Positions 26,795 through 35,892 are shown, numbered from the stretch's first letter. The stretch is DNA of 64,000 nucleotides from Alcanivorax sp. REN37 (GCF_041102775.1 NZ_JBGCUO010000001.1:1302001-1366000), one strand, 5' to 3'. Made by a program: numbers and translations. The notes: generated by a model not told the origin, from the sequence alone.

Positions 26795-28102
26795 TCAGCG
26801 GCGGGGGGCGGTGTCGAGTCCGATTTCGCCTTCCACCCGCTCACTGTGGTGCATCAGGTACAGGCCTAGGCCGCAGGACAGCGCGCCGATGAACAGCAGG
26901 TACCAGCCCGGCGCTAGCGGATTTACCGCTACCAGCGTGGTCACTACCACTGGCGTCAGGCCGCCGAGTACCGCGTAGGCGACGTTATAGGAAAACGACA
27001 GTCCGCTGAATCGCACCGGTGCCGGGAACGCCCGCACCATCACATAGGGCACACCGCCCACCAGTCCCACACCCAGCCCCATTAGCGCATAGAGCGCGAA
27101 CATCACCGGCAGCGACACGCCGGCAAACGAGTAAAAGCTGAAAGTGGTGGCAGCAAACACCAGCCCGCCGACCAGGAAGAAGCGCCCACTGCCGACGCGG
27201 TCTACCAACATGCCGCCGATCACCGTCGCCACCAGCATGAACAGCGTGCCGAAGCTGGTGCCGAGCAGCGCTTGCAGGGCGGTGTAGTGGTAGATCTTTT
27301 CTAGGAAGGTGGAAGTCATCAGCGTGGTGACCACCACCCCGGCCGATAGCACCCAGGTCAACAGCACCGAAATCACCACGCCATGGCGGTGGTCACGCAG
27401 CACGGTTTTAAGTGGCAGTTTGTCTTGCAGCCGTGGATCTTGCTGCATCGCCGTGAACACCGGGGTCTCGCTGAGGAAGCGGCGCAGGTAAACGCTGATC
27501 AAGCCGAAAATGCCGCCTAGGAAGAACGGAATGCGCCAGGCGTAATCGCTGACCTGTTGTTCGGTGAACACCCAGTTGATGCCGGCGGCGATCAGCGAGC
27601 CGAGCAGGATGCCGAGGCTCAGGCCGGAACACAGGAAACCGCACGCCATGCCGACCCGGTGCGCGGGCACGTGCTCGGAGACGAATGTCCAGGCGCCGGG
27701 CACTTCACCGCCGATCGCGGCACCTTGCAGCATGCGCAGTAGGATCAACAGCACCGGCGCCGCCAGACCGATGTGGTCGTAGGTAGGCAGGCAGGCCATG
27801 CCCAGCGTCGCCACCGACATCAGGAACACCGACAGCGCGAACATGCGTTTGCGCCCGACTCGGTCTCCGAAGTGGGCCATCACGATGCCGCCTAATGGCC
27901 GCACCAGATAGCCGGCAGCAAAGATGCCGAAGGTCTGGATCAGTACCAGCCATTCCGGCATGTCTGGCGGAAAGAACAGCGGTCCAATGACGCTGGCGAA
28001 GAACACGAAGATGATGAAGTCGTAAAACTCCAGCGCGCCGCCGAGAGCGGACAGCCCCAACACCTTGGCGTCGTGACGGGTAAGAGCTCGGGCGCCGCTC
28101 AC
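26795..28102 (-). CDS. MFS transporter, metabolite:H+ symporter (MHS) type
   Basis: A 435-residue 12-helix transporter. It has the MHS features L-E-F-Y-D-F-I-I-F in helix 1, H-F-G-D-R-V-G-R-K-R in loop 2-3, and R-M-L-Q-G-A-A-I-G-G-E-V-P-G in helix 4. This group (ProP, ShiA, KgtP relatives) imports betaine, proline or organic acids with protons; the substrate here is unknown. GTG 28102 is chosen as start because GGAG lies eight bases upstream, and the conserved part begins soon after it. The longer upstream frame is rich in His/Arg/Cys and not protein-like. Confidence 0.82.
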   Translation of the reverse strand: MSGARALTRHDAKVLGLSALGGALEFYDFIIFVFFASVIGPLFFPPDMPEWLVLIQTFGIFAAGYLVRPLGGIVMAHFGDRVGRKRMFALSVFLMSVATLGMACLPTYDHIGLAAPVLLILLRMLQGAAIGGEVPGAWTFVSEHVPAHRVGMACGFLCSGLSLGILLGSLIAAGINWVFTEQQVSDYAWRIPFFLGGIFGLISVYLRRFLSETPVFTAMQQDPRLQDKLPLKTVLRDHRHGVVISVLLTWVLSAGVVVTTLMTSTFLEKIYHYTALQALLGTSFGTLFMLVATVIGGMLVDRVGSGRFFLVGGLVFAATTFSFYSFAGVSLPVMFALYALMGLGVGLVGGVPYVMVRAFPAPVRFSGLSFSYNVAYAVLGGLTPVVVTTLVAVNPLAPGWYLLFIGALSCGLGLYLMHHSERVEGEIGLDTAPRR

Positions 28103-28561
28103 CGCAGTGCTCCGATAACCGTGAGGCAGCCACTGCCTGCTGCGGTGGCAGCAGTGGGAGCGGGGGCGGCACTCCAAATGGGGCGCGCGTCAAAGGCCAG
28201 CCGGCCGTCAGCAATCATGAGCGAATCCGCATGCGGGGCGCGGGCTGATGCCGCGCAAAGGCGCTGTTGTACACCAACCGGCCGATGGCTGCCACGTCAG
28301 TGGCCGCTGGATGCCGGCAGCGGTTGCGACAGCACCTTCACTCTAAATGGGGTGAGAGCAGGCAGGCACTTGGGGGCAACATCATTGCTGGCGGAGTGCC
28401 GACGCCTAGGTATGTGGCCAGCGCGGTGCTGTGCTCGTTCCTCTGAATGCGGTGTCGGTAACGCCGGCGCTGCGCCGCAACAGAGATCGGCCCAGGGCTT
28501 GCAAGGCACGGGGCAGGAGCCATTATGGATCAGGTCTGTGGAGCGTTCCGGGAGGTGTGCC
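28103..28561. other. Divergent intergenic region
   Basis: About 460 bases between the MHS transporter and the DksA-like gene, which are transcribed away from each other. It must hold both promoters, but I see no clear operator or promoter match and no credible gene. Confidence 0.4.
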
Positions 28562-28828
28562 ATGGCGACAGGATGGGCCCATGAGGGCGCGGTACAGGAC
28601 CAGATTGATAGCACCATCGAAGATGCGGTGCAGCGGGTGCGCAGCCAACTGCCGCAAGGGGAAAGCCTGACCCATTGCGAAGCCTGTGAGGCGCTGATTC
28701 CAGAAGCTCGGCGCCGGGCGGTGCCTGGGGTGCGTCTGTGTGTCCCATGTCAGGAGCAAGAAGACAACGAGCAACGTGTTTTCAGCGGCTACAACCGCCG
28801 CGGCAGTAAGGACAGCCAACTGCGCTGA
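28562..28828 (+). CDS. DksA/TraR-family C4 zinc-finger protein
   Basis: An 88-residue short DksA/TraR relative. It has an N-terminal coiled helix and a four-cysteine zinc finger: C-E-A-C-E-A-L-I-P-E-A-R-R-R-A-V-P-G, then L-C-V-P-C. Members bind the RNA polymerase secondary channel and mimic DksA with ppGpp; small chromosomal versions such as YbiI are poorly studied. A strong GGGAGG precedes the ATG by about seven bases. It stands as a single gene. Confidence 0.88.
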   Translation: MATGWAHEGAVQDQIDSTIEDAVQRVRSQLPQGESLTHCEACEALIPEARRRAVPGVRLCVPCQEQEDNEQRVFSGYNRRGSKDSQLR

Positions 28829-28975
28829 GCAGCGTAAACGCCATTGGTCTGACGCCGGCGCCGATGGTGCAGCCAGCAGGCCAATGCCGGCTACACCGGG
28901 CTCTTCCATGCTGAATGCGGTGGTCCACTCCTTGGGCAGTTCGCCGCCTCCCTTCCGGCGCACTGTCACCACCAG

Positions 28976-29010
28976 ACGCCCTGTTCCGTTCCCGAACAGG
29001 GCGTTTTTTT
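28976..29010 (+). terminator. Rho-independent terminator
   Basis: An 11-base stem (ACGCCCTGTTC with GAACAGGGCGT) and seven-base loop are followed by T7. It ends the DksA-like transcript about 150 bases after its stop. Confidence 0.9.
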
Positions 29011-29263
29011 ATGGTCGATTGAGCTGGCTGGCCGGTGTCCGCGGGTCTGCTTTGTTGCTGCAGTGATGTGCCCGTTGCGACACCAGGTGACACATTGGAG
29101 ATCAGCAAATCCCGGACGCAGATGACCCGCAAATGCTGACAGGGTTCGGGCGGCGTCAACGTAATCATGGCGGGCTAGGTCCTGGCTGCCGGGCTTCTGA
29201 CCCGGTGGCATCAGGTGGGGTGGTTATTCATGCCCGTTACGGGTATGTTTGTCGGGTGCGGCC
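29011..29263. promoter_or_regulatory. Upstream region of toxin-antitoxin pair with small palindrome
   Basis: No gene is seen here. CCCGT-T-ACGGG at 29233-29243 lies 21 bases before the toxin ATG. It is a plausible autoregulatory operator for the HTH antitoxin. Confidence 0.4.
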
Positions 29264-29647
29264 ATGAACATTTTGAAGCGGAAGGATTTCGCCCGTTGGC
29301 AGGCGATGGAGCGCGTCCCGGACGCCGTGCTGTGCCAAGCAGTGAGGGCAATGGAAAGCGGGCTGATCGATGCTGAGCTGGGTGGTCTGCTCTACAAAAT
29401 GCGCATCGCTCGGCCTGGTGTTGGCAAGCGTTGCGGTTGGCGCATGTTGCTGTCCGCGCGCATCGGCCAGCGTTATGTGTTCCTGCATGGATTCGCTAAA
29501 GGCGACAAGGGAAATATCACTCCCGACGAGGGCCTCGCACTGCGCTATGCAGGCCGGGTGTTCCTTGAGCTGTCGGGTATGGAGTTGATCAAGGCATTGC
29601 AGGCGGGAGTCCTGTTGGAGGTGTGTTGTGACAAGCAAGATCATTGA
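29264..29647 (+). CDS. RelE/HigB-type toxin
   Basis: A 127-residue RelE/HigB-superfamily toxin of the group paired with HTH antitoxins encoded downstream. Family segments are R-K-D-F-A-R-W-Q, G-L-I-D-A-E-L-G-G-L-L-Y-K-M-R-I-A-R-P-G-V-G-K, W-R-M-L-L, and Y-V-F-L-H-G-F-A-K-G-D-K-G-N-I. Relatives cleave mRNA at the ribosome. The gene order toxin then antitoxin is typical of HigBA-like pairs. It overlaps the antitoxin start by 20 bases. Confidence 0.87.
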   Translation: MNILKRKDFARWQAMERVPDAVLCQAVRAMESGLIDAELGGLLYKMRIARPGVGKRCGWRMLLSARIGQRYVFLHGFAKGDKGNITPDEGLALRYAGRVFLELSGMELIKALQAGVLLEVCCDKQDH

Positions 29648-29933
29648 ATCGCTGCGTGGTGACTTGGCCGCGCTGCATGAAGCCGGGGCGGTCAGCAAGG
29701 TGACCATGCGCAAGTTCGACGCCATCTGTCCGCCGCCGGTGCGTCCGTTCGATGCGGACGACATCAAGCGACTGCGTGAAACGCTGAATTTCAGCCAGCC
29801 AGTGTTTGCGCTGTTCCTGCACACCACGGCATCAACGGTGCGCAAGTGGGAGCAGGGTGAAACCCGTCCGGCGGGGCCGGCGCTGAAGCTGCTCAACATC
29901 CTGGCAGACAAGGGGCTGCAGGCCATCATCTGA
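29628..29933 (+). CDS. XRE-family antitoxin, HigA/NadS-like
   Basis: A 101-residue protein with a helix-turn-helix in the C-terminal half: I-K-R-L-R-E-T-L-N-F-S-Q-P-V-F-A-L-F-L, then T-V-R-K-W-E-Q-G-E-T-R-P. It starts at GTG 29628 with GGAG upstream. It neutralises the toxin encoded just before it and likely represses the pair by binding upstream, perhaps at the palindrome near 29233. Confidence 0.87.
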   Translation: MTSKIIESLRGDLAALHEAGAVSKVTMRKFDAICPPPVRPFDADDIKRLRETLNFSQPVFALFLHTTASTVRKWEQGETRPAGPALKLLNILADKGLQAII

Positions 29934-30025
29934 GATCACCGACCCGTGCTTGGCTTGCCGCAGTCGCTGTCGTATGTTGCCAGCCAGCGCAGCCGCGCCA
30001 TCACAGGGGTGTGGGACCGGGGACC

Positions 30026-30634
30026 ATGGGCATCGATTCATTCATTGATTTGGCAGGCAGCATCGGCACCGTATTGGCGGCGTTGGTGTCGATCATTCCG
30101 GCGTGTTGGCACCTGATCAATCGCGCGCCGCGCTACCTGCGCCGGGATCGCCCGGATGCGTTGGTGCAGCTCGCTGGTGATGTGCCGGAGCTGCTGGAAG
30201 TGGCGCAGCAGCAGCGCCGCTGTTTGGCGGCAGAACGGTTAGTGCAGAAGCCGGTCACGGTGGAGGAGGTGGACACCATTCTCGGGCTGTTCCGCACCCA
30301 CCGCTTTACCCAGAACGATCTGCGCACCTTGACCCGCTACTGGAGCTATCAAGGCGGCCGCTTTGTGTTGCCAGTCAGCTGGCTGCTGAGGCTGGAAGCG
30401 GTGTTCCTCGGTGTGGTGTGCGTGTTGCTGGTGTTGGTGATGGCGGTGTTGGGGACTGCACTGTTCGCCGATGTATGGCAGGACGGCGCTATTCCCGACG
30501 CGGTGTTGGCCGGGCTGTTGTTACAGGTGGTGGTGTATGTGGCCTGGATTTGGTTCCAGCGCCGGGTGCCCCATTACTGGCGTAACCGTGAGGCCTGGGC
30601 CGCCAAGTTGGCGGCCTACCAAGACACGCTCTGA
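30026..30634 (+). CDS. Membrane protein of unknown function
   Basis: A 202-residue protein with one hydrophobic helix near the N-terminus (I-G-T-V-L-A-A-L-V-S-I-I-P-A) and two in the last third (V-F-L-G-V-V-C-V-L-L-V-L-V-M-A-V-L and A-V-L-A-G-L-L-L-Q-V-V-V-Y-V-A-W-I-W-F). A soluble helical middle has T-V-E-E-V-D-T-I-L-G-L-F-R-T-H-R-F-T. The ATG at 30026 has GGGGA before it. The family is not recognised. It ends next to the convergent galE. Confidence 0.65.
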   Translation: MGIDSFIDLAGSIGTVLAALVSIIPACWHLINRAPRYLRRDRPDALVQLAGDVPELLEVAQQQRRCLAAERLVQKPVTVEEVDTILGLFRTHRFTQNDLRTLTRYWSYQGGRFVLPVSWLLRLEAVFLGVVCVLLVLVMAVLGTALFADVWQDGAIPDAVLAGLLLQVVVYVAWIWFQRRVPHYWRNREAWAAKLAAYQDTL

Positions 30635-30635
30635 G

Positions 30636-31658
30636 TCACTCGCTGCGGTAACCGTGTGGGTTGCTGTGCTGCCAGTGCCAATGGTCGCGGCACATGTCTG
30701 TCAATGAACGCTGTGCTTCCCAACCCAATGCCTGCCGGGCAAAGGAGGGGTCGGCGTAGCAGGCGGCCACATCACCCGCACGGCGCGCGCTAATAGTCAG
30801 CGGCACCGGGCGGCCGCTGGCGACTTCAAAGGCTTTCGCCATCTCCAGCACGGAGTAACCCCGGCCGGTGCCGAGGTTGACGATCAATTCCCCGTCGCCG
30901 TTCTGCAGCGCCTGCAAGGCCGCCAGATGGCCGGCCGCCAAGTCCATCACGTGAATATAGTCACGCACCCCGGTGCCGTCCGGGGTGGGGTAGTCATCGC
31001 CGTAGACCGTCAACGCCGGCCGCAAGCCAGCCGCCACTTGAGCAATATAAGGCATCAAGTTGTTCGGCGTGCCCTGCGGGGCCTCGCCGATACGGCCGCT
31101 CGGATGGGCACCCACAGGATTAAAGTAACGCAGCAGCGCAATACGGAAGTCCGGTTCGGCGCGGTGCAGGTCGCGCAGCATTTGCTCAATGTGCAGCTTG
31201 GTGGCGCCATAGGGGTTGGTGACGCCGAGCGCCGCCTGTTCGGTCAGCGGCAGCTGCTCTGGAATGCCGTAAACGGTGGCGGAGGAGCTGAACACCAACT
31301 GCCGCACGCCGGTGGTTTGCATGGCTTCCAACACACTGAGCGTACCGCCGACATTGACACGGTAGTAACGCAGCGGCTCGGCCACTGATTCGCCCACCGC
31401 CTTGAGGCCGGCAAAGTGGAGTACCGCCTGCGGCCGGGTGTCGCCCAGCAACTGGGTCACCAGTGCGGTGTCTGCCATGTCGCCTGCAGTCCAAGACAAG
31501 TGGCCGTCCGGTACCAACTGTTGCACCCGGCGCAGGGCCTCGGCGTCGCTGTTGGCGAAATTGTCCAGCACGTGGACGTGCCAGCCGGCCTCTAGCAATT
31601 GCAGCACAGTGTGGCTGCCGATGTAGCCGGCGCCGCCGGTAACCAGAACGCTGCGCAT
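30636..31658 (-). CDS. galE: UDP-glucose 4-epimerase
   Basis: A 340-residue short-chain epimerase that interconverts UDP-glucose and UDP-galactose. The NAD motif is G-G-A-G-Y-I-G-S-H, the catalytic segment is S-S-S-A-T-V-Y-G then N-P-Y-G-A-T-K, and R-Y-F-N-P-V-G-A-H and the G-T-G-V-R-D-Y-I-H-V-M-D-L-A-A-G-H block are diagnostic for GalE. The ATG at 31658 is preferred because AGGG lies six bases upstream; one at 31664 is also present. It supplies galactose for surface polysaccharide. It is divergent from the PhoX gene. Confidence 0.93.
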   Translation of the reverse strand: MRSVLVTGGAGYIGSHTVLQLLEAGWHVHVLDNFANSDAEALRRVQQLVPDGHLSWTAGDMADTALVTQLLGDTRPQAVLHFAGLKAVGESVAEPLRYYRVNVGGTLSVLEAMQTTGVRQLVFSSSATVYGIPEQLPLTEQAALGVTNPYGATKLHIEQMLRDLHRAEPDFRIALLRYFNPVGAHPSGRIGEAPQGTPNNLMPYIAQVAAGLRPALTVYGDDYPTPDGTGVRDYIHVMDLAAGHLAALQALQNGDGELIVNLGTGRGYSVLEMAKAFEVASGRPVPLTISARRAGDVAACYADPSFARQALGWEAQRSLTDMCRDHWHWQHSNPHGYRSE

Positions 31659-31730
31659 AGTCATCCCTGTGGTGTAAGCAGAAGGCGGCAAGCATAACGC
31701 AATTGGGCGGGGTTGGATGAGGGCGGTTGC

Positions 31731-31748
31731 TTGTCACCGAGTTGTCAC
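31731..31748 (+). promoter_or_regulatory. Pho box upstream of PhoX-family gene
   Basis: TTGTCAC-CGAG-TTGTCAC is a perfect direct repeat with the 11-base period of PhoB half-sites (consensus CTGTCAT-N4-CTGTCAC). A further TTGTCGT at 31764 keeps the same 11-base phase. It lies about 70 bases before the phosphatase start. Confidence 0.8.
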
Positions 31749-31816
31749 GGTCTAGTTATGACGTTGTCGTGATGGCGCGTTAGAAGTCGATGAACCAGTG
31801 CTGGGATGGAATCGAC

Positions 31817-33235
31817 ATGGCCTATACCCGCCGCGCCTTGTTGCGCACTTTGTTTTACGGTGCCGGAGCCGCCGCTGCTGTGGCATGGGGGTTGGACCGC
31901 CCGTCCGGCTACCTGCCGCTCAGCCGTGTCCCCGGCGCGTTGCCGCCGCTGGATAAACTGCCAGGCCGCGAGTTGCCGCTGGTGGCCGGGCCACTGTCGC
32001 AAATTGGACTGCTGCAGAATTCCGGCGTCGATGGCATCTGGATTCCGGAAGGCTTCTCGGTGCGCTGTGTGGCGCGCCACTTGGCCAACCCGGTCAGCGG
32101 CCGCATTGATCCCAGTGGTGGGCTGCTCGGTTACAGCTGGCATCGGGCACCGGACGGCGGCGCCGTGTTCGGTGCAGAAGATGGCGGCTGGGTGTATGTG
32201 TCTAACAGCGAGACCAACCGCAGTGGTGGTGTCGGCGCACTGCGCTTTGCCGCCGACGGCAGCTTGATCGATGCCTATCCGGTGCTGCTCAACACCCGCC
32301 GCAATTGCGCCGGCGGGCCGACACCGTGGGGCACTTGGTTGTCCTGCGAGGAACTGTCGGATGGGCTGGTGTACGAATGCGATCCGTTCGGCACGCCGGC
32401 GCAGGCGGTGGTGCATCCGGCGCTGGGGTGCTTCCGCCACGAGGCGGCGGCAGTGGATGAGCAGACGCGCACGGTGTACCTCACTGAAGACCACGGCGAC
32501 GGTCGCTTCTATCGCTTCCGCTCGTTCGGCCGGGTGTCCGGCATCAACGGACGCAGTGCCTTGGACCTGAGCCAGGGCGTGTTGGAAGTGCTGGAAATTG
32601 ACGGCTTTGCCCACGGTGGTTACGACGATAATCTCGCCAGTGCCCGGGTGCTGCGCAAGGTGCGCTGGCAGCCGGTGCTGCAACCCCAACACCCGCAGGG
32701 CGAGGTGCGTGACCAGTACCGCGCCAGCACCGGACAGGGTGCGCCCGGCACCCGCTTCAATGGCGGCGAGGGGTTGTGGATCCAGCACTTCCCTGACGGC
32801 CAGCAGCCGCTGTTGCCGGACGGTCAGCGGCCATTGCGGGCGGTGGTGTTTTTCGCTTGCAAGGGCGACAACCGGGTCTACGCGCTCGACATCGACAACG
32901 ATCAGATTGAAGTGGTGTTCGACAACGAGCATTTGATCGGCACCGGGCAAGCACCGTTTAAGGACGTGGATAACTTGGTGGTCAGCCCGGCCGGCGATGT
33001 GATCGTGGCCGAAGACGGTGATGCCATGCGGCTGATGGTGATGGTGCCGAACGGTGTGCCGCGCATCCTGCTGCAGATCGACCATGGCGGTTCGGAGTTG
33101 ACCGGCCCGGCGTTCACGCCGGATGGTTCGCGGCTGTATTTCAGCTCCCAACGCGGTCCGTCCGCCATGTTGGTCAATCGCGGCGCCACGTATGAATTGA
33201 CGTTGCCGCCGGCGTTCCGCCCGGGCAGCGCTTGA
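31817..33235 (+). CDS. PhoX-family (DUF839) phosphatase, Tat-exported
   Basis: A 472-residue protein. The N-terminus has a twin-arginine signal (Y-T-R-R-A-L-L-R-T-L followed by G-A-G-A-A-A-A-V-A-W). The body has the PhoX/DUF839 pattern N-R-S-G-G-V-G-A-L-R, C-A-G-G-P-T-P-W-G-T-W-L-S-C-E-E, G-C-F-R-H-E-A, V-Y-L-T-E-D-H-G-D-G-R-F-Y-R-F, and a late D-N-L-V-V-S-P-A-G-D-V-I-V-A-E-D-G. Family members are calcium/iron-dependent alkaline phosphatases folded in the cytoplasm and exported by Tat. The Pho box upstream supports induction by phosphate limitation. Confidence 0.88.
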   Translation: MAYTRRALLRTLFYGAGAAAAVAWGLDRPSGYLPLSRVPGALPPLDKLPGRELPLVAGPLSQIGLLQNSGVDGIWIPEGFSVRCVARHLANPVSGRIDPSGGLLGYSWHRAPDGGAVFGAEDGGWVYVSNSETNRSGGVGALRFAADGSLIDAYPVLLNTRRNCAGGPTPWGTWLSCEELSDGLVYECDPFGTPAQAVVHPALGCFRHEAAAVDEQTRTVYLTEDHGDGRFYRFRSFGRVSGINGRSALDLSQGVLEVLEIDGFAHGGYDDNLASARVLRKVRWQPVLQPQHPQGEVRDQYRASTGQGAPGTRFNGGEGLWIQHFPDGQQPLLPDGQRPLRAVVFFACKGDNRVYALDIDNDQIEVVFDNEHLIGTGQAPFKDVDNLVVSPAGDVIVAEDGDAMRLMVMVPNGVPRILLQIDHGGSELTGPAFTPDGSRLYFSSQRGPSAMLVNRGATYELTLPPAFRPGSA

Positions 33236-33269
33236 CCGGGCGACGCTGGCCCTTTGAGCCTGGAGCAAG

Positions 33270-33285
33270 GCGGGTGGCAACCCGC
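33270..33285. terminator. Short hairpin between convergent genes
   Basis: GCGGGT, loop GGCA, ACCCGC, with no T tract. It lies between the phoX-like stop and the rmuC stop and is possibly a weak transcript end. Confidence 0.35.
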
Positions 33286-33301
33286 TGCCCGCGTGGCGCC
33301 G

Positions 33302-34897
33302 TTAGCTCTCGCCGTGGTCGTCGGTGGGCGGTACCAGGTCAATTTCCAGCGATGCTTTCTCGACAAAGTATTCCGGCAGTTCGCCTTGAATGGCGGGCGC
33401 CAACTGCTTGAAGTCGGCCACTTGTTTGACCAGGTTGCCGCGGCCGCTGACCAACTGCCCCTCGGCTTTCACATAGGCTTCGCTGGCGCGATCAAGACTG
33501 CGGCGGATTTGCTCGAAGCTGGCCAAGAAGGTGTTGAGCTTGCGGAACACTTGGTCCGCTTTCGACGCCAGCGCGGCGGTGTGCTTGTTCTGGTCCTCAA
33601 ACCGCCACAGCTGGCGCACGATGTTAAGGCTGGTGAGCAGGGTGGTGGGCGTGGCCACCAAAATATTGCGCGCCATCGCCACCTGGAACAGTTGCTCATC
33701 GGCCTTCAGCGCTTCCACGAATGCCGACTCGATCGGCACAAACATGAACACCACTTCCGGTGAGTTCAGCCCTTCGATTTTGTCGTAGGCGCGATCAGCC
33801 AATTCGTTGATGCGGTCGCGGAACGCCTGCACGTGCTCGCGCAGCGCCTGCTGCCGCTCCAGCTCGTCCTCGCTGTTCACATAGCGGGTATAAGCCGCCA
33901 GCGACACCTTGGCGTCGATGATCAGATGCTTGCTCTGCGGCAGGTAAACAATGGCATCCGGGCGCTGGCGACCATCTTCGGTCTGGAACGACACCTCGCG
34001 GCGGTAGTCTTGATCACGGCGCAGACCGGAACGCTCAAGGATGTTGTCCAACACCAGCTCACCCCAGTTGCCCTGCAGCTTCTTCTGCCCACGCAGGGCG
34101 GTGGCCAATTCGTGGGCTTCTTGGGTGATCTGCTGGTTGAGACTTTTCAGCGTTGCCAGTTCTTGGCGCATGGCGCCTTGCTGAGCGGTTTCACGGTGGT
34201 GGATGTCCTGCACTTCTTTTTTGAAGTCATCCATGAACTTTTGGAACGGCTGCATCACGCCGCTGAGGCTGGCTTGGCTGTGTTCCTGCAGCGCCTTGCT
34301 CTTGGTTTCGAGGATATCGTTGGCCAGCAGTTTGAATTGCTCTGACAGCTGCTGCTTTTGTTGTTCGAACAGGGCCAGTTGTTGCTGGTGGTGGGCGTCG
34401 CGCTCGGTGAGTCGGGCCTCCTGTTCGGCGTGCTGGCTTTGTAGTTCGGCGTGACGCTGTTGCAGTTGCTGAAATTGCTGACGTTGTTGTTGCAGCTCCG
34501 CCAGCAGCTGTTGCAACTGTTCCTGCAACGCGGCCACACGGGTGGTTTCGGCGCTCAGCTGTTCGGCGCGCTGACTGAGACGATGCTGAGCATCGGCCAG
34601 TGCGGTGCTGTGCTGTTGCTCTCGCTGCTGGCTGAGTGCCAGTGCATCACGGCTGTGATTGAGTTCCGCTTGCTGCACTTGATGGGCGGTATGCAAGGTG
34701 CGTTGCTCGGCGCTCAAGGCAGTCAGCTGTTGCTGTTGGCTGTCAGTGAGCTGGCGTGCGGCCGCCAGCTGCTGCTCACACTGTTCCAACCGGCTCGCCA
34801 GCCGACCGACCGGCCAGCGGCCGATTACGGCGCCCAGTGCCAAGGCCAGCAGTGCCAGCACACCCATCAGCCCGATGGCCTGCGCGGTTAACGTCAT
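33302..34897 (-). CDS. rmuC: DNA recombination protein RmuC
   Basis: A 531-residue protein: one N-terminal membrane helix, then a long Gln-rich coiled coil (about residues 25-215), then the RmuC nuclease-like domain. That domain has G-N-W-G-E-L-V-L-D-N-I-L-E-R-S-G-L, R-P-D-A-I-V-Y-L-P and L-I-I-D-A-K-V-S-L-A-A-Y. RmuC limits inversions at short inverted repeats and has a PD-(D/E)XK-related core. The ATG at 34897 follows AGGA. It is a single gene. Confidence 0.93.
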   Translation of the reverse strand: MTLTAQAIGLMGVLALLALALGAVIGRWPVGRLASRLEQCEQQLAAARQLTDSQQQQLTALSAEQRTLHTAHQVQQAELNHSRDALALSQQREQQHSTALADAQHRLSQRAEQLSAETTRVAALQEQLQQLLAELQQQRQQFQQLQQRHAELQSQHAEQEARLTERDAHHQQQLALFEQQKQQLSEQFKLLANDILETKSKALQEHSQASLSGVMQPFQKFMDDFKKEVQDIHHRETAQQGAMRQELATLKSLNQQITQEAHELATALRGQKKLQGNWGELVLDNILERSGLRRDQDYRREVSFQTEDGRQRPDAIVYLPQSKHLIIDAKVSLAAYTRYVNSEDELERQQALREHVQAFRDRINELADRAYDKIEGLNSPEVVFMFVPIESAFVEALKADEQLFQVAMARNILVATPTTLLTSLNIVRQLWRFEDQNKHTAALASKADQVFRKLNTFLASFEQIRRSLDRASEAYVKAEGQLVSGRGNLVKQVADFKQLAPAIQGELPEYFVEKASLEIDLVPPTDDHGES

Positions 34898-34959
34898 GGT
34901 CAGGATTCCTGTCAGCAGAAAATACGATATCGCGGCAGTATAACGGCGCCGGCCCTAGT

Positions 34960-34988
34960 TTGTTGACGGGCCACGTATTTTGTATGCT
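34960..34988 (+). promoter_or_regulatory. Candidate sigma-70 promoter
   Basis: TTGTTG, 17-base spacer, TATGCT. It would start a roughly 95-base leader for the spermidine-synthase-like gene at 35088. Confidence 0.5.
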
Positions 34989-35087
34989 CGGGCCCATCTT
35001 TCGAGCAGTGTGCGTCGGCCGCTGCACTTCATTCACCGCTTGGAAAGAGCGGGCGGGCCTGCTGTGGCAGGTGCCAGCCTGGATGCC

Positions 35088-35813
35088 ATGAATCAACAAC
35101 ATTTCCTGTTTCCCACCGACGGCTCGGTACCGCCGGACCGGTTCCTGCTTGAGCGCCGCCGCAGTGAGTGGCAGCACATCGCCATCTACCAGCACCCGGT
35201 GTATGGCAATCAACTGTGGATCGATGACGACCTGCAGATTTCCGAATCCGACTTCGCCTACAACAGTGCCATGGTGGCGCCGCTACTGACGCTGGAGCAT
35301 TGCCAGCAGGTGGCAATCCTTGGAGGCGGCGACGGCGGTGTGCTCAATTACCTGCTCGCTACTTGGGACCAGCTGCAACGGCCCTTGGCGCGCGCCACGC
35401 TGATCGATATTGACGGCGCCGTAATCGACTTGTGCCGCAAATGGATGCCGGTGCAGTGGGGCGACGCATTTGATGACCCGCGTGCCGCGGTGGTGGTGGG
35501 GGATGCATTCGCCTGGATCGAACAGGCTCGTGATTTGGATGCGGTGATTTACGATCTGACCATGGACCCGGTGCGAGACGACCTTAGCCAGCGCCAGTTT
35601 ATTGATCAGCTGTTCGCCCATGTGCGTGCCGCCTTGCGACCCGGCGGGGTATTCAGCCTGCAGGCCTGTGGGGAGTGGGATCCTGATTCCAGCGCCTTGC
35701 TGGCGACACTGCGCGAGCGCTTGGGCGCCATGTTCGGCGAGGTGCGTGAGCAGACCGTGATGGTGCCATCCTACGGCGAATTGTGGACCTTCATCAGCGT
35801 TCAAGCCGACTGA
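35088..35813 (+). CDS. Spermidine/spermine synthase-family aminopropyltransferase
   Basis: A 241-residue SpeE-type Rossmann protein. Signature parts are Q-H-I-A-I-Y-Q-H-P-V-Y-G-N-Q-L-W-I-D-D-D-L-Q, V-A-I-L-G-G-G-D-G-G (aminopropyl-donor site), L-I-D-I-D-G-A-V-I-D-L-C, and V-I-Y-D-L-T-M-D-P. The enzyme would move an aminopropyl group from decarboxylated SAM to a diamine. It is shorter than usual and lacks a neighbouring speD, so a different polyamine or regulatory substrate is possible. The start at 35088 matches the family N-terminus although the ribosome site is poor. Confidence 0.8.
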   Translation: MNQQHFLFPTDGSVPPDRFLLERRRSEWQHIAIYQHPVYGNQLWIDDDLQISESDFAYNSAMVAPLLTLEHCQQVAILGGGDGGVLNYLLATWDQLQRPLARATLIDIDGAVIDLCRKWMPVQWGDAFDDPRAAVVVGDAFAWIEQARDLDAVIYDLTMDPVRDDLSQRQFIDQLFAHVRAALRPGGVFSLQACGEWDPDSSALLATLRERLGAMFGEVREQTVMVPSYGELWTFISVQAD

Positions 35814-35892
35814 AAAGCATCATCATTCTTCGCTAGCAGCGGATTTCTGGGGCCGTTATCATTCCGGCCCGTTCCTGCCTGTTGGTGATGTC

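Noticed and set aside
28562..28828. Reading the DksA-like gene as beginning at 28073
   Set aside because: The upstream part covers the divergent promoter region and is not protein-like, while ATG 28562 has GGGAGG at proper spacing.
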